Shown: piece after piece, positions 8,229-18,354 of the stretch
Layout: every line of letters starts with the position of its first letter
Position numbering within the stretch: position 1 is the first letter of the stretch
Source of the DNA: Bacillota bacterium
GTDB lineage: Bacteria; Bacillota; Clostridia; Caldicoprobacterales; DTU083
Assembly: GCA_029777885.1 (NCBI GenBank)
Contig: JAKORJ010000237.1
Span: forward strand, 1 to 46,397
DNA: 46,397 bases
Reading direction: 5' to 3'
The notes under the pieces: model-generated
What the model was told of the DNA's origin: nothing
The model's input: only the letters and a program-made list of their open reading frames with translations
Databases searched by the model: none
Made by a program: the position numbers and the translations under genes

Positions 8229-9193
8229 CAATTGTCCTCTCTATCCGGCTGCCCGAGCCGTACTCCTTCCAAAATTGGATTGCCCCTGAGATATTCACCG
8301 GCTGTCATCCTGCGTCCTCCCTCGCCTTGGAGCTCCAGCAGCTGAAGGGCGATGTCCCTGCATTTGACTATTAGACCTTCGCGTTCATCGGCAGTAATCA
8401 CCGTTCCTGGCTCACATTGGTTTAGTGTAAAGTATTCCCGCTCCGCTGCCTTCCATACCTTAAGCCGCTTCCCGTTATAATAGGTGTAGGCTCCTGGCCA
8501 GGGCGTCAGACCCCGGATCAGGTTCTTGATGGCGCCGGCTTCCTTGTCCCAATCTATTTCACCCATTGACTTGTCGATTTTGCCGCAGTAGGTCGCTTTC
8601 TCGTGGTCCTGGGGAATACCTGCAGGCCTGCCCTGCTCAAACTGTTTTATCACTTCAGATAGCAGCTCTCCCCCAAGGATGGCTAGCCTGTCATGCAGTT
8701 CTCCGGCATTTTCGTCATCTTTTATGTTGATTTCCCTGGCAGCAATAATGTCCCCGGTATCCATGCCAGCGTCCATATAAAAGATAGTTATACCGGTCTC
8801 TTTTTCTCCATTGATCAGCGCATGCTGGATGGGTGATGCACCCCTGTATTTCGGCAGCAGTGAAGCATGCACATTTATACAGCCGAAGGTGGGTATGTCA
8901 AGGAACTCCTGGGGTAGGATCTGGCCAAAGGCAGCAGTTATAACGAGATCGGGCTCCAGTTGCTTTATTTTGTCTATAAAGTCCTTGTCAGTCCTGATTT
9001 TTGTCGGCTGGTAAACAGGTATCTCCTCTTTGATGCCCCATTCCTTTACAGGGGACGGGGTCATTTTATTGCCCCGGCCCCTGGGCTTGTCCGGTTGCGT
9101 AACGATCGCCACAAGGCTGTTGCCGCTTTTCTTTATGGCTTCCAGGCATGGTAGGGCAAATTCAGGCGTACCCATGAAAACTATCCTTATCAA
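8228..9193 (-). CDS. fmt: Methionyl-tRNA formyltransferase
   Basis: Formylates the initiator Met-tRNA using 10-formyl-tetrahydrofolate. FMGTPEFA opens the N-terminal Rossmann domain. The catalytic stretch [17 protein letters not shown] (Asn and His) and the DTGDI region follow, and the C-terminal OB domain is present; 321 residues is full length. The start is TTG at 9191-9193, overlapping the def stop by four bases (TTGA). It is well supported by GGAGG seven bases upstream, which lies inside def. The def-fmt coupling makes sense because the two enzymes add and remove the same formyl group. Confidence 0.97.
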   Translation of the reverse strand: MIRIVFMGTPEFALPCLEAIKKSGNSLVAIVTQPDKPRGRGNKMTPSPVKEWGIKEEIPVYQPTKIRTDKDFIDKIKQLEPDLVITAAFGQILPQEFLDIPTFGCINVHASLLPKYRGASPIQHALINGEKETGITIFYMDAGMDTGDIIAAREINIKDDENAGELHDRLAILGGELLSEVIKQFEQGRPAGIPQDHEKATYCGKIDKSMGEIDWDKEAGAIKNLIRGLTPWPGAYTYYNGKRLKVWKAAEREYFTLNQCEPGTVITADEREGLIVKCRDIALQLLELQGEGGRRMTAGEYLRGNPILEGVRLGQPDREDN

Positions 9194-9654
9194 TCCAATT
9201 CCTCCAAAGTTCCAGGTATCACTTTGTCTATATATAATATACCGTCAAGATGGTCTATTTCGTGGCACAGTGCACGTGCAAGCAGGCCTTCGCCCTTGAC
9301 TTCTATATTCCTGCCTTCTTTGTCCTGGGCTTTTACGACCACTTGTGCCGGCCGTGTGACCCTGCCTCTGTACCCGGGTATACTCAGGCATCCCTCATAA
9401 TCCGTCTGTTCACCCTCCTGGCTGACTATTTCCGGGTTGACGAGCACATGAATGCCTTCACCTGTGTCTATCACCACGACCCGCTTCAGGACACCCACCT
9501 GGGGTGCTGCCAGCCCTACACCGTTTTCCTTGTACATGGTTTCGATCATGTCTGATATAAGGGTGCTGAGCCTGCTGTCGAACTTGTCGACAGGCTTGGA
9601 TTTCTTCCTCAGGACCTCGTCTTTTTTATATAATTTTATATCCCTTATTGCCAT
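9190..9654 (-). CDS. def: Peptide deformylase
   Basis: Metalloenzyme that removes the N-formyl group from nascent proteins. The three signatures are intact: [18 protein letters not shown] (metal Cys) and HEIDHLDG (two metal His and catalytic Glu). The frame is open further upstream, but the ATG at 9654 has AAGGAG nine bases before it and gives the usual 154-residue protein. It sits 35 bp after priA. Confidence 0.97.
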   Translation of the reverse strand: MAIRDIKLYKKDEVLRKKSKPVDKFDSRLSTLISDMIETMYKENGVGLAAPQVGVLKRVVVIDTGEGIHVLVNPEIVSQEGEQTDYEGCLSIPGYRGRVTRPAQVVVKAQDKEGRNIEVKGEGLLARALCHEIDHLDGILYIDKVIPGTLEELD

Positions 9655-9689
9655 TCTTCTATTCTCCTTACTGTTTATATTAACGCTGT

Positions 9690-11933
9690 CTATAATAAGC
9701 TCAACGGGTTGAAGTCCAGGGCTGTATTGATATCTTCGCTTTGGAACTTCTCCAGCAACGCGTCTGCAAGCAAATGATAACCGCTTATGGTCTCCTCTGA
9801 GGTATCGGTTTTTACTATGATATGCCATCTGTATTTATTATTGATCCTCTCGATCGGTGCAGGATAAGCGCCGATCTCGACAAGACCCTTCCTCAGCACC
9901 AGATCCCTGCTGATATAGTCCCTTGTCCATTCTAGCATATCATTTGCATAGTTTATAAGACCTTTTTCATCATCACCGCTGATCAATACCCTGATGATAT
10001 GTGAGTAGGGCGGATACCTGAACTGCCGCCTCACCTCTATTTCCCTTTTGTAAAACTCCTCGTAATTATGCCTTGAAGCCAACCTGATCGAGTAATGGTC
10101 CGGCTGGTAGGTCTGGACCACTACCAGGCCCGGTTTTGTGCCCCTGCCGGCCCTGCCTGCTACCTGGGTCATCAGTTGAAAGGTCTTTTCGCTGCTCCGG
10201 TAGTCGGGAAGGTTCAATGCAGTGTCTGCCGCTATGACGCCTACCAGGGTCACATTGGGGAAATCGAGCCCCTTTGCCACCATCTGGGTGCCTATAAGAA
10301 TATCATACCTGCCGGTCCCAAAGGCCTCTATGATATCATGGTGGGCGCCCTTTCTCGACGTTGTATCCATGTCCATCCTGAGCAGGCGGACTGAAGGGAA
10401 CAGCTTCAATAGCTCCTCCTCCACCCTTTGGGTCCCCAGGCCGAAATGCTTGATATAGCTGCTTTTGCAATTGGGACAGACCTTCGGATACTCCCTTTCG
10501 AGCCCGCAGTAATGGCAGATCAGCTTATTCCCCTTCTTATGGTATGTCAGCGTGATATCGCAGTTGCTGCACTTTATCGCTTCCCCGCAGCTCCTGCAGG
10601 AAACAAACTGGGCATATCCCCTCCTGTTGAGCAGCAGTATGGCCTGCTCATGATTATTGAGGGTTTGTCTCAGGGCTGAGTACAGGCTCTGGCTGAAAAT
10701 GCTGCGGTTGCCTTTTGCCAGCTCCTGGCGCATATCGATTATTTTCACCTCTGGCAGGATCTGGTTGTCCACCCTGTGCTTCATTTCCGCCAGGTGATAC
10801 TCACCCTGCCTGGCCTTGTGATAGTCCTCCAGGGAAGGGGTCGCACTTCCAAGCACCAGGACGGCATTCTCCATCCGGCACCGCATCTCGGCTATTTCCC
10901 TGGCATGGTAACGCGGACGTTTTTCCGACTTGTATGAATCCTCATGGGATTCGTCGATAATAACAAGTCCCAATCGGTTTAGGGGGGCGAATATTGCTGA
11001 TCTTGCTCCAACGACTATATCTACCTTGTTGTTGTAGATCCTGCGCCACTCATCATAGCGTTCCCCGATGGAAAGCCTGCTGTGCAGGACCGCTACCCTG
11101 TCCCCGAATCTGGACTTGAACCTCCCTACGGTTTGCGGAGTCAGGGATATTTCGGGCACAAGGACTATCACCTGCTTATCCCTTGCCAGGGCTTCAGCCG
11201 AGGCTTTCATATATACCTCAGTCTTGCCGCTCCCGGTCACACCATGCAGCAAAACAGTGCCCCTGCCCTGGCTCATAATGGCGCAAATAAGCCTTATGGC
11301 TTCGTTCTGCTCATCATTGTAAACAGGCGGGTGGGTCGCTGCTGTTTCATATTGCCAGGGGTTCCTGTAGGTCTCCTCAGACTCGACCGTTATCAGCCCC
11401 TTGCTGACCAGGGAGCTGATACTGGATTGGGATGCCCCTGTATTGATAAGCAGCTCTCTGACCGGCAGGCCGTCTTCCTGTTCAAGGACCTGTATGATCG
11501 CCTTCATGTTGGCTGACAGCTTGCCTGCTGACTCTACCTTCTCGGCATAGTCCGAAGAAAGGTATACGACCTTCTGTTTTTTTTCCTTTACGTTGATCCT
11601 GATGCCTGGAGGTATAAAGCAATGGATGGCTTCTATAAGCAGGCAGTGGTATTCTTTTTTTACCCACATGATCAGTGGTATAAACTTCTCAGAGATCAGC
11701 GGATATGGATCCATGAGCTTTTTTATGGCCTTCAGCTTCTGCTCGGGTATGTCTGTGGTTTCATCCAGGCTGATAATATATCCCTGGACCGTACTTCTGC
11801 CAAATGGGACCAGCACCCTCATACCAGGCTTTGTTTTATCCTTAAGCTCGTCCGGTATCTTATAATGGAACACCCTGTCAAGCGCGGATGAGACGCGATC
11901 TATCACAACCCCCGCATATGACCCGTCAGCCAT
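9690..11933 (-). CDS. priA: Primosomal protein N' (replication restart helicase PriA)
   Basis: Superfamily 2 DNA helicase that reloads the replisome at stalled forks. The N-terminal 3'-end-binding domain is followed by [11 protein letters not shown] (Walker A) and [12 protein letters not shown] (Walker B, DESH rather than DEEH). The aromatic-rich loop RPRYHARE is present. The zinc-binding insert carries eight cysteines arranged as CxxC pairs (CRSCG, CSNC, CHYC, CPNC). The 747-residue length is typical. GGGGGTG lies before the ATG at 11933. An intrinsic terminator stands between rpoZ and this gene, and coaBC, which often lies here, is absent. Confidence 0.96.
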   Translation of the reverse strand: MADGSYAGVVIDRVSSALDRVFHYKIPDELKDKTKPGMRVLVPFGRSTVQGYIISLDETTDIPEQKLKAIKKLMDPYPLISEKFIPLIMWVKKEYHCLLIEAIHCFIPPGIRINVKEKKQKVVYLSSDYAEKVESAGKLSANMKAIIQVLEQEDGLPVRELLINTGASQSSISSLVSKGLITVESEETYRNPWQYETAATHPPVYNDEQNEAIRLICAIMSQGRGTVLLHGVTGSGKTEVYMKASAEALARDKQVIVLVPEISLTPQTVGRFKSRFGDRVAVLHSRLSIGERYDEWRRIYNNKVDIVVGARSAIFAPLNRLGLVIIDESHEDSYKSEKRPRYHAREIAEMRCRMENAVLVLGSATPSLEDYHKARQGEYHLAEMKHRVDNQILPEVKIIDMRQELAKGNRSIFSQSLYSALRQTLNNHEQAILLLNRRGYAQFVSCRSCGEAIKCSNCDITLTYHKKGNKLICHYCGLEREYPKVCPNCKSSYIKHFGLGTQRVEEELLKLFPSVRLLRMDMDTTSRKGAHHDIIEAFGTGRYDILIGTQMVAKGLDFPNVTLVGVIAADTALNLPDYRSSEKTFQLMTQVAGRAGRGTKPGLVVVQTYQPDHYSIRLASRHNYEEFYKREIEVRRQFRYPPYSHIIRVLISGDDEKGLINYANDMLEWTRDYISRDLVLRKGLVEIGAYPAPIERINNKYRWHIIVKTDTSEETISGYHLLADALLEKFQSEDINTALDFNPLSLL

Positions 11934-11967
11934 GCAGCATCACCCCCTGTTGGTTCGTTTAAATAAG

Positions 11968-11991
11968 AAAAAAGGGGTACCTTGTACCCTT
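11968..11991 (-). terminator. Intrinsic terminator after rpoZ
   Basis: On the minus strand AAGGGTAC-AAG-GTACCCCTT is followed by a T run (TTTTTTC). It stands between the rpoZ stop and the priA ribosome site, so it would split yicC-remA-gmk-rpoZ from the priA group or attenuate read-through. Confidence 0.8.
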
Positions 11992-12007
11992 CGAATCACA
12001 GTATGAT

Positions 12008-12214
12008 TTACTTGAAGCCTTCCTTGGTGTGCTTGTAGGTCACCAGGCCTTCATCGATCTCCCTGATAGCCAATGAAACCGGTTTGGATATATCACCGTC
12101 CACCAGCGGCTTGTCACCGCTGACTATCTGCCTTGCCCGTTTTGCCACCTCGACAACCAAAGTATATCTACTGTCCACTCTTTTCATCAGTGAATTCAAT
12201 GTTGGATAGATCAT
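12008..12214 (-). CDS. rpoZ: DNA-directed RNA polymerase omega subunit
   Basis: Omega subunit (68 residues), which helps assemble RNA polymerase by binding the beta' subunit. The opening MIYPTLNSLM, the segment SRYTLVVEVAKRARQI and the later KPVSLAIREI match the family. I chose the ATG at 12214 because GGGAGGT lies eight bases before it; the in-frame GTG at 12223 is itself part of that ribosome site. The first 47 bases overlap the 3' end of gmk in another frame, so translation is probably coupled. Confidence 0.95.
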   Translation of the reverse strand: MIYPTLNSLMKRVDSRYTLVVEVAKRARQIVSGDKPLVDGDISKPVSLAIREIDEGLVTYKHTKEGFK

Positions 12215-12827
12215 GTTGTGCACCTCCCTGCAAAGCTAAATGTAGTTCTTTATTTCTATCTACGCGACACTTCTCGGCGATGATTATCGCTTCGATCTTC
12301 TTGACAGCTTCTTCCACCTTGTCGTTTACAACGACGTAATTGTATCTTTTGATGAAGTTCAATTCTTCATAAGCGCTTCTGAACCTTTTAAGTATGGTCT
12401 CAGGATCTTCTGTGCCTCTTTTCACTATGCGCCGTTTGAGCTCCTCCATTGTGGGAGGGATTATAAATATGAAAACGCCTTCCTCAAACCGCTCTTTGAC
12501 CTTCAAGGCACCCTGTATGTCTATTTCCAGTATGACATCCTTGCCGGACAACAGCTGGCTTTGGACGAACTTTCTCGGAGTGCCGTAGTAGTTGCCATAG
12601 ACCTCTGCATATTCCAAGAACTCATTTTCCGCTATCATTCTTTCGAACTCTTCGCGGCTTTTGAAGAAATAGTTCACACCATCCTTCTCATTAGGCCTAG
12701 GGGGCCTTGTGGTAACCGATATGGACAATACGGCCTCGGGATGCTTCGCAAGCCAGCTTTTGCAAATAGTGCCTTTGCCTGCCCCTGAAGGACCGGATAT
12801 TACGATCAATAAACCATTCTTACCCAT
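12168..12827 (-). CDS. gmk: Guanylate kinase
   Basis: Phosphorylates GMP to GDP. The P-loop SGPSGAGKGT (about 11-20), the GMP-binding TTRPPRPNEKDGVNY and YGNYYGTP segments and the lid region are intact. The product has 219 residues, somewhat longer than the usual 200-207; the extra C-terminal tail is the part overlapping rpoZ. The start ATG follows AAAGGA by seven bases. It lies 17 bp after remA in the conserved order yicC-remA-gmk-rpoZ. Confidence 0.97.
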   Translation of the reverse strand: MGKNGLLIVISGPSGAGKGTICKSWLAKHPEAVLSISVTTRPPRPNEKDGVNYFFKSREEFERMIAENEFLEYAEVYGNYYGTPRKFVQSQLLSGKDVILEIDIQGALKVKERFEEGVFIFIIPPTMEELKRRIVKRGTEDPETILKRFRSAYEELNFIKRYNYVVVNDKVEEAVKKIEAIIIAEKCRVDRNKELHLALQGGAQHDLSNIEFTDEKSGQ

Positions 12828-12844
12828 GATAAGATCCTTTCAAG

Positions 12845-13114
12845 CTAGTCTTCGTTCGGTTCTGCGCTGCCATCCTTTGAATCCAGCCTGTGTGCGACAG
12901 TCTCCGGCTGTACGGCGGAGAGTATCACATGGTCGCTGTCGGTTATAATGACCGCCCGGGTCCTGCGGCCATATGTGGCATCGATCAGCATGCCTCTGTC
13001 CCTGGCATCTTGTATGATCCGCTTTATCGGAGCCGATTCAGGGCTCACTATCGCTATCATCCGATTAGCTGATACTATATTTCCAAAGCCAATGTTTATA
13101 AGCTTGATACTCAT
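12845..13114 (-). CDS. remA: RemA-family regulatory protein (DUF370)
   Basis: Small DNA-binding protein; B. subtilis RemA activates biofilm matrix and osmoprotection genes. The signature [16 protein letters not shown] opens the protein and the conserved [12 protein letters not shown] lies in the middle. I use the ATG at 13114 (89 residues) because AGGGA lies eight bases upstream and it gives the standard N-terminus. The ATG at 13138 has no ribosome site. Its conserved place between yicC and gmk supports the call; the target genes here are unknown. Confidence 0.93.
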   Translation of the reverse strand: MSIKLINIGFGNIVSANRMIAIVSPESAPIKRIIQDARDRGMLIDATYGRRTRAVIITDSDHVILSAVQPETVAHRLDSKDGSAEPNED

Positions 13115-13139
13115 ATGGCTTTCCCTGCTTTCTGACATC

Positions 13140-14018
13140 TTATTCGATGTTTTGTATCTGTTTCCTTATTTTTTCAATCTCGCTCTTTATATCAACTACC
13201 ATGCCGGTTATTTCAATATCGCTTGATTTTGATCCGATTGTATTGATCTCCCTGTTCATTTCCTGGACTATGAAATCCAGCTTGCGGCCTACGGCACCGC
13301 CCTTTTCCATCGTCTGCTTCAACTGGTTGAGGTGGCTCCTAAGCCTGATTATCTCTTCGGTTATATTGGATCTTTCCGCAAAATATGCGATCTCAGTATT
13401 GAACCTCATTTCATCCAGATCAGTAGATTTTAAAAGCTCCTTCATGCGAGCTTCAAGCTTTTTCCTGTACTCCTCAACAACCAGGGGCGACCGCTTTTCT
13501 ATACCGGTCACCATCTTATTTATAAGCTCGGTCCGGCTGATGATATCCTCAGCTAGATAGCTTCCTTCCTTTTCTCTCATCTGGCCCAAGGCATCCAGGG
13601 CTTCCGCAAGGGCTTGCTCCGTAAGCTTTAGCAGTAGGCCAACATCCTCCTCTGCCTCGGTAATGGTGAATATGTCTTCTATACAGGCAATAGCGGACAC
13701 ATCAAAGTTGGGGTTCAGATCAAACTTTTCTGCAAGCGATTTCAAACCGGTTATGTAGGATTCGGCCAGTGACTCGTTCAGTGTTACCGTTACCCGGTTG
13801 GGAGCATTGTTGACATAGCTTGCATATACCTCTACCCGGCCCCTCGACAGCTTTTCCTGTATGGTTTTTCGTATTATCTCCTCTAGAAAGGACATGGGTC
13901 TCGGCAGACGGAGGTTTATATCCAGATAACGGTGATTGACTGTTTTGATTTCGATACTGACTTCCCTGTTTGCTTCCTCGGCCTTGCCCCGGCCAAAGCC
14001 CGTCATGCTGAGTACCAT
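13140..14018 (-). CDS. YicC/YloC-family endoribonuclease
   Basis: Member of the YicC family, for which endoribonuclease activity has been reported in E. coli. It opens with [11 protein letters not shown], continues with [14 protein letters not shown], and ends with the conserved [13 protein letters not shown] and a coiled C-terminus. The frame is open further upstream, but the ATG at 14018 lies nine bases after AGGAAAGG and gives the expected 292 residues. It is the first gene of the yicC-remA-gmk-rpoZ run, with a good promoter about 50 bases upstream. Confidence 0.92.
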   Translation of the reverse strand: MVLSMTGFGRGKAEEANREVSIEIKTVNHRYLDINLRLPRPMSFLEEIIRKTIQEKLSRGRVEVYASYVNNAPNRVTVTLNESLAESYITGLKSLAEKFDLNPNFDVSAIACIEDIFTITEAEEDVGLLLKLTEQALAEALDALGQMREKEGSYLAEDIISRTELINKMVTGIEKRSPLVVEEYRKKLEARMKELLKSTDLDEMRFNTEIAYFAERSNITEEIIRLRSHLNQLKQTMEKGGAVGRKLDFIVQEMNREINTIGSKSSDIEITGMVVDIKSEIEKIRKQIQNIE

Positions 14019-14067
14019 TGGTTGCATCCTTTCCTGAGCAAAATTAGTCAAATTGAGCCTTCATAGT

Positions 14068-14097
14068 ATTATAGCCTAGTTTAGACAATGTTTGCAA
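14068..14097 (-). promoter_or_regulatory. Probable sigma-A promoter of the yicC-remA-gmk-rpoZ operon
   Basis: Minus strand TTGCAA (14092-14097), an 18-base spacer and a perfect TATAAT (14068-14073), about 50 bases before the yicC start codon. Confidence 0.7.
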
Positions 14098-14188
14098 GCA
14101 CTAATTATATTATATCAACAGGCTGTCTTCTACCAGGGCGGACGCTTGCATAACCATTATAATAGAAACCCGTTGGGAGGTTGTTTCC

Positions 14189-15412
14189 ATGACCGGAAGG
14201 TTAGAGTCGTCCGCCGACCTTTCAGTAGGCTTTGCCCTCGCCCATGTACTCAGTATACTGTACCTGTCCGATGTATCGGTCAGGCTCGTCAGGTGGCAGT
14301 CCTCCGACGATCCCCGAATATCAGCCATGAAAATTCCACCGCCGGCAGCGCTTTACGATAAAGCGGTCTGCACGTCCAGGGGACTTAAGAAGCTATCCAG
14401 ATCGAAGCTGTCATGGAAAGCCACTTCTGCCTGCATCAGGGCTTTGATCAGCCTGGCTGAAAGCCTGAAGGGTACCGATCACTGGATAATGCCCGGAACC
14501 TTTGCGGATGAAATAGAAGCTATACCAGCCTTGCAGTTGCAGTATTGCCTGGATCACATTCCTAAAGGCATATACGGGATAGACGACCTGGCTGCTGTAC
14601 TGGAGGCAGGGGCAGGGTACCTGTTGACCTGCGGGAATGGACCTGCAGACCTCGCAAGCAAATTCGAGCCTGGCCTTCATGCCTTGTATGAAAGACTCAC
14701 ATCTGAACACAGGGTCCAAAGCATGTCCACTATGGAACTGGCCTGTATATCCAAGGCCATCGCAGCTTGGGACCTGTATAAGCAGAAATCCGACCAGGAC
14801 CTTTTCTTATCCGAAATAGTCCTGGAAATCATCAGCAGGAAAAGCATATCCGGACTATTGGGCCGGCATATATACGATACCAGTTGCGCTGCAATGGGGC
14901 AGCAGTTTTTTATACTTGATGCATTAGCAGTGTCCTACCCATTCGTTAGGCTGGAGATCATAAGGAACAGGATGCTGGAAATTTTCGAGCGCCTTTATAG
15001 TATTGCATACAGAGAGATACCCGGAGCATTTTCTTTTTGGAGAAAGGATGCTGCAATATCTGCTTTTGCTGCAGGCGCTGTTGTCTCCTGCCTGGGTAGG
15101 ATATCAAGGTTTTACAGTGATACAGCTAAAAAAGAGGTCTTGTTAGAGAGCAGGCACACTGCAGTCGATCTGCTCATCAGGCCTTACATCGACAGATACA
15201 GCAGCCCCATACGCAAGGCTGTCAAGTGGTACAGGATCATGCAAGATACAGTCAATGCAGGCATCCATCCCTGGCCGAACCTATGCCCTGTTTTTTCGAA
15301 AAAGGTGCCATTAAGTCCTGATACCAGGCTTGAGCATAGCTGCAAGGGTATGGTCAGACTTGCAGACCTTATGTACCTGTGCGCTAGCCTGCTGCAGTAT
15401 TCTAAAAACTGA
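14189..15412 (+). CDS. Conserved-looking hypothetical protein, mostly helical (407 aa)
   Basis: I do not recognise this gene. It is a genuine coding frame: the ATG at 14189 follows GGGAGG by eight bases, the frame is open for 407 codons, and codon use resembles its neighbours. The product looks soluble and mostly helical, with no signal peptide or clear membrane segment and no nucleotide-binding or metal motif that I can name. Runs such as SWKATSACIRALISLAESL resemble the amphipathic helices of alpha/alpha-barrel proteins, but that is only an impression. It is the only plus-strand gene between 1.3 and 23.6 kb, and it is convergent with gatB, whose stop lies 14 bases away with no terminator between. 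A TATAAT at 14158-14163 could be its -10, but no good -35 is seen. Confidence 0.75.
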   Translation: MTGRLESSADLSVGFALAHVLSILYLSDVSVRLVRWQSSDDPRISAMKIPPPAALYDKAVCTSRGLKKLSRSKLSWKATSACIRALISLAESLKGTDHWIMPGTFADEIEAIPALQLQYCLDHIPKGIYGIDDLAAVLEAGAGYLLTCGNGPADLASKFEPGLHALYERLTSEHRVQSMSTMELACISKAIAAWDLYKQKSDQDLFLSEIVLEIISRKSISGLLGRHIYDTSCAAMGQQFFILDALAVSYPFVRLEIIRNRMLEIFERLYSIAYREIPGAFSFWRKDAAISAFAAGAVVSCLGRISRFYSDTAKKEVLLESRHTAVDLLIRPYIDRYSSPIRKAVKWYRIMQDTVNAGIHPWPNLCPVFSKKVPLSPDTRLEHSCKGMVRLADLMYLCASLLQYSKN

Positions 15413-15426
15413 AACCTGCTTGAGCA

Positions 15427-16863
15427 TTAAAGCTGATCCAGCCTCCTCTCCATGATAGTCTTTAGCAGTTCGGGCTTCGCCTTTCCCTTGGATGCTTTCA
15501 TGGCTTGTCCCATGAGAAAGGTAAAGGCTTTTGTCTTCCCGGATCTATAATCCCTGACTGAATCCTGGTTTTCGTACAGCACTCGGTCAACTATTTCAGT
15601 CAACATGTCCTCATCTGCTATCTGCCTCAGACCTAGCTTCTCGACGATCGAACCTGCATCCAGCCCTGTATCCAGCATCTCGGACAGTACATTTACAGCA
15701 ATAGTATAGCTGATGATCTCCTTATCCACCATCCCAATGAGCCCTGCAAGATAAGCCGGACTTATACCCGGAGCTGAGAAGCTTAGGTTTTTGTCCTTCA
15801 GCAGCCTGGTGAGAGGGCCTGTGACCCAGTTGCATGCTGCTTTCGGCTTGCCGCACTCTTCAACGCAGGTCTCAAAAAAGTAAGCCCTATAAGGCTCCGA
15901 TGTCAGCAGCCTGGCATCCTGCTCTGAAAGCCCCATTTCCTCTATATATCTCCGGCGCTTGGTCTGGGGCAGCTCAGGCAAGCCAGAACGGATCTCCTCT
16001 ACCCATCCCCGGTCGATATACACGCCTGGTAGATCAGGATCAGGAAAGTACTGGTAATCCTGTACGTCCTCCTTCGAACGAATGGGCTCGCTTACATTAT
16101 TGCTGTCATCCCACCTTCGTGTCTCAGCAATTATGCATCCGCCGCTTGACAAGAGCACCTTGAGCCGCTCGGATTCGTATTCGATGGCATTGCGCACGGC
16201 TTTTAAAGAATTCAGGTTCTTTATTTCGATCCTGGTGCCATACTCGGACCCGGATGCCGCCGGTTTAACTGAGATATTCACATCGCACCTTAAGGAGCCT
16301 TCCTGCATTTTGCAGTCGGATATACCGGTGTAGAGTGCTATCAGCCTTAAGCTTTCAAGGAATTCCACCGCTTCATGGGCTGACCTGATATCTGGTCCTG
16401 TAACGATTTCTATCAAGGGTATGCCCGACCTGTTGTAATCTATTAAAGAAACCTTTTCTGCCTCATTGTGGATGAGCTTGCCTGCGTCCTCCTCCAGCTG
16501 TATGCGGCTTATGCCTATTTTTCTTAAGCATCCCTCGCTTTCAACTCCCAGGTAACCTCCGGTGCATATCGGCCTGTAGCGCTGGGTGATCTGATAGCCC
16601 TTCGGCAGATCAGGGTAGAAATAATTCTTTCTGTCAAACCTGCTGAACTCTGAAATTTCGCAATTGGTGGCAAGCCCCATTTTGACAGCGTATTCCACAG
16701 CCTTTCTGTTCAAAACAGGAAGCGCTCCCGGCATACCTGTGCACACAGGGCAGCACTGGGTATTAGGCGGTGCACCGTAGGCAGTACTGCAAGCGCAAAA
16801 AAGCTTGGTGCTCGTTGACAGCTCAATATGCACTTCCAAGCCTATGATCGTTTCAAACCGCAT
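15427..16863 (-). CDS. gatB: Asp-tRNA(Asn)/Glu-tRNA(Gln) amidotransferase subunit B
   Basis: tRNA-binding kinase subunit of GatCAB; it phosphorylates the misacylated Glu- or Asp-tRNA before amidation. The cradle domain has IGLEVHIEL, the zinc-type cysteines CACS and CCPVC, and LPKGYQITQ; the helical and YqeY-like tail domains follow. The ATG at 16863 lies eight bases after AGGGG, inside the end of gatA, and gives 478 residues. GTG and ATG codons just upstream are less well spaced. Confidence 0.96.
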   Translation of the reverse strand: MRFETIIGLEVHIELSTSTKLFCACSTAYGAPPNTQCCPVCTGMPGALPVLNRKAVEYAVKMGLATNCEISEFSRFDRKNYFYPDLPKGYQITQRYRPICTGGYLGVESEGCLRKIGISRIQLEEDAGKLIHNEAEKVSLIDYNRSGIPLIEIVTGPDIRSAHEAVEFLESLRLIALYTGISDCKMQEGSLRCDVNISVKPAASGSEYGTRIEIKNLNSLKAVRNAIEYESERLKVLLSSGGCIIAETRRWDDSNNVSEPIRSKEDVQDYQYFPDPDLPGVYIDRGWVEEIRSGLPELPQTKRRRYIEEMGLSEQDARLLTSEPYRAYFFETCVEECGKPKAACNWVTGPLTRLLKDKNLSFSAPGISPAYLAGLIGMVDKEIISYTIAVNVLSEMLDTGLDAGSIVEKLGLRQIADEDMLTEIVDRVLYENQDSVRDYRSGKTKAFTFLMGQAMKASKGKAKPELLKTIMERRLDQL

Positions 16864-18337
16864 TGACATCACCCCTGTGGAGCATAGGCCGCTTTATATG
16901 ATAGTCCGTATTTTGCTCAAAGGTGTATGCCACTCGCAGCAGCAGTCCGTCGCTGAAGGCCTTACCCATAAGCTGCATCCCTATGGGCATACCGGTGCTG
17001 TCAAAGCCGCAGGGGATCGATATTGCAGGCAGTCCGGCAAGGTTAGCCGGGACTATGCATATGTCCTGCTTGTATTTATCCAGGGTATTTTCACGGATCA
17101 CGCCAAATCTAAAGGCCGTCTCCGTAGTGGTGGGAGATAAAATGATATCATATTTTCCCAGAATTTTGTCCAGCTCCTGCTTGATCATAGTTCTCAATCT
17201 GGCTGCCTTAAGATAGTAGTTTTTGAATTTGCCTGAATCTAAGGCCAGATTCCCGAGCATGATCCTCCTTTTAACATTCGCATCAAAGCCTTCTGTCCGG
17301 GATCTCTTGTATATTTCCTCCGGACTGTTAGCGCCATCCGGCCTGTATCCATACATGATGCCGTCAAATCTAGCCAAGTTTGATGCACCTTCGGCAGATG
17401 AAAGCATTAAATACACGGGCACGGAGTATTCACTCAAGGGCAGGGATACTTCCTCCACGACAGCCCCCATTTCCTCGAACATTTGAGCTGCTTTGATAAC
17501 TTGTGAGCGCACTTCATCGCTTTGGCAGCTGTTGAAATACTCCCGGGGCAGGGCTAGCCTGATCCCTGTCACATCGTCGACCAGGCAAGCGCTGTAATCC
17601 GGGCAAGGCCTGTTTGCCGAGGTCGAGTCCATAGCATCATATCCGGCGATCGCGTTCAGGACCAGGGCACAGTCTGTAACGTCCTTGGTCAGCGGCCCAA
17701 TTTGATCCAGTGAAGAGGCGAAAGCTACCAGCCCATACCTTGATACCAGCCCGTAGGTCGGTTTCATACCCACTATGCCGCAAAATGATGCCGGCTGCCT
17801 TATAGATCCCCCCGTATCGGTGCCCAGTGAAAACATCACCTCATCGGCAGCTACCGCCGCTGCCGAACCGCTGCTGGAGCCACCTGGCACCTTTTCAGGG
17901 TCCCAGGGGTTACTGGTCTGCACATAATATGATGTCTCGCCTGAAGAGCCGATGGCAAAGCTGTCAAGGTTGAGCTTGCCCAAGAGGATGCTGTTCACAG
18001 CTTTCAGTTTCCTGTAGACTGTGGCATCATAACAAGGCACGTAGTTCTCCAACATTTTGGAAGCGCAGGTAGTTTTGATGCCCGAAGTGCATATATTGTC
18101 CTTAAGCCCGTATGGGATGCCGGTCAAAGCCGTCTTTTCATATCCTGCAGGACCGAGCTTATCCAAAAATTTTGCGTGGGCAAGTGCCCGATCGATGTCC
18201 AGGGTTATAAAAGCCCCTATCCTATCCTCTACATCTGTTATCCTGCTTATTATTGATTCAGTCAGCTCTGTACAGGATATCTCTCTTCTGTCAAGCAATC
18301 TGGCCGCTTCATGTATCGTAAGCTTGTATAGTTCCAA
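16853..18337 (-). CDS. gatA: Asp-tRNA(Asn)/Glu-tRNA(Gln) amidotransferase subunit A
   Basis: Amidase subunit of GatCAB, which releases ammonia from glutamine. The amidase signature is complete: catalytic Lys region GLKDNIC, the cis-Ser stretch PGGSSSGSAAAVAA, and TDTGGSIRQPASFCG with the nucleophilic Ser. The frame is open upstream, but the family starts at the MELYKLTIHEA segment. The codon there is a TTG at 18335-18337, nine bases after GGAGG, giving 494 residues. It lies 17 bp after gatC and overlaps gatB by 11 bases. Confidence 0.96.
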   Translation of the reverse strand: MELYKLTIHEAARLLDRREISCTELTESIISRITDVEDRIGAFITLDIDRALAHAKFLDKLGPAGYEKTALTGIPYGLKDNICTSGIKTTCASKMLENYVPCYDATVYRKLKAVNSILLGKLNLDSFAIGSSGETSYYVQTSNPWDPEKVPGGSSSGSAAAVAADEVMFSLGTDTGGSIRQPASFCGIVGMKPTYGLVSRYGLVAFASSLDQIGPLTKDVTDCALVLNAIAGYDAMDSTSANRPCPDYSACLVDDVTGIRLALPREYFNSCQSDEVRSQVIKAAQMFEEMGAVVEEVSLPLSEYSVPVYLMLSSAEGASNLARFDGIMYGYRPDGANSPEEIYKRSRTEGFDANVKRRIMLGNLALDSGKFKNYYLKAARLRTMIKQELDKILGKYDIILSPTTTETAFRFGVIRENTLDKYKQDICIVPANLAGLPAISIPCGFDSTGMPIGMQLMGKAFSDGLLLRVAYTFEQNTDYHIKRPMLHRGDVNAV

Positions 18338-18354
18338 CTGTAGTGTCCTCCGCT

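Noticed and set aside
9655-9828. N-terminal extension of def
   Set aside because: It would overlap the priA 3' end by over 130 bases; the ATG at 9654 has a clear ribosome site and gives the family length.
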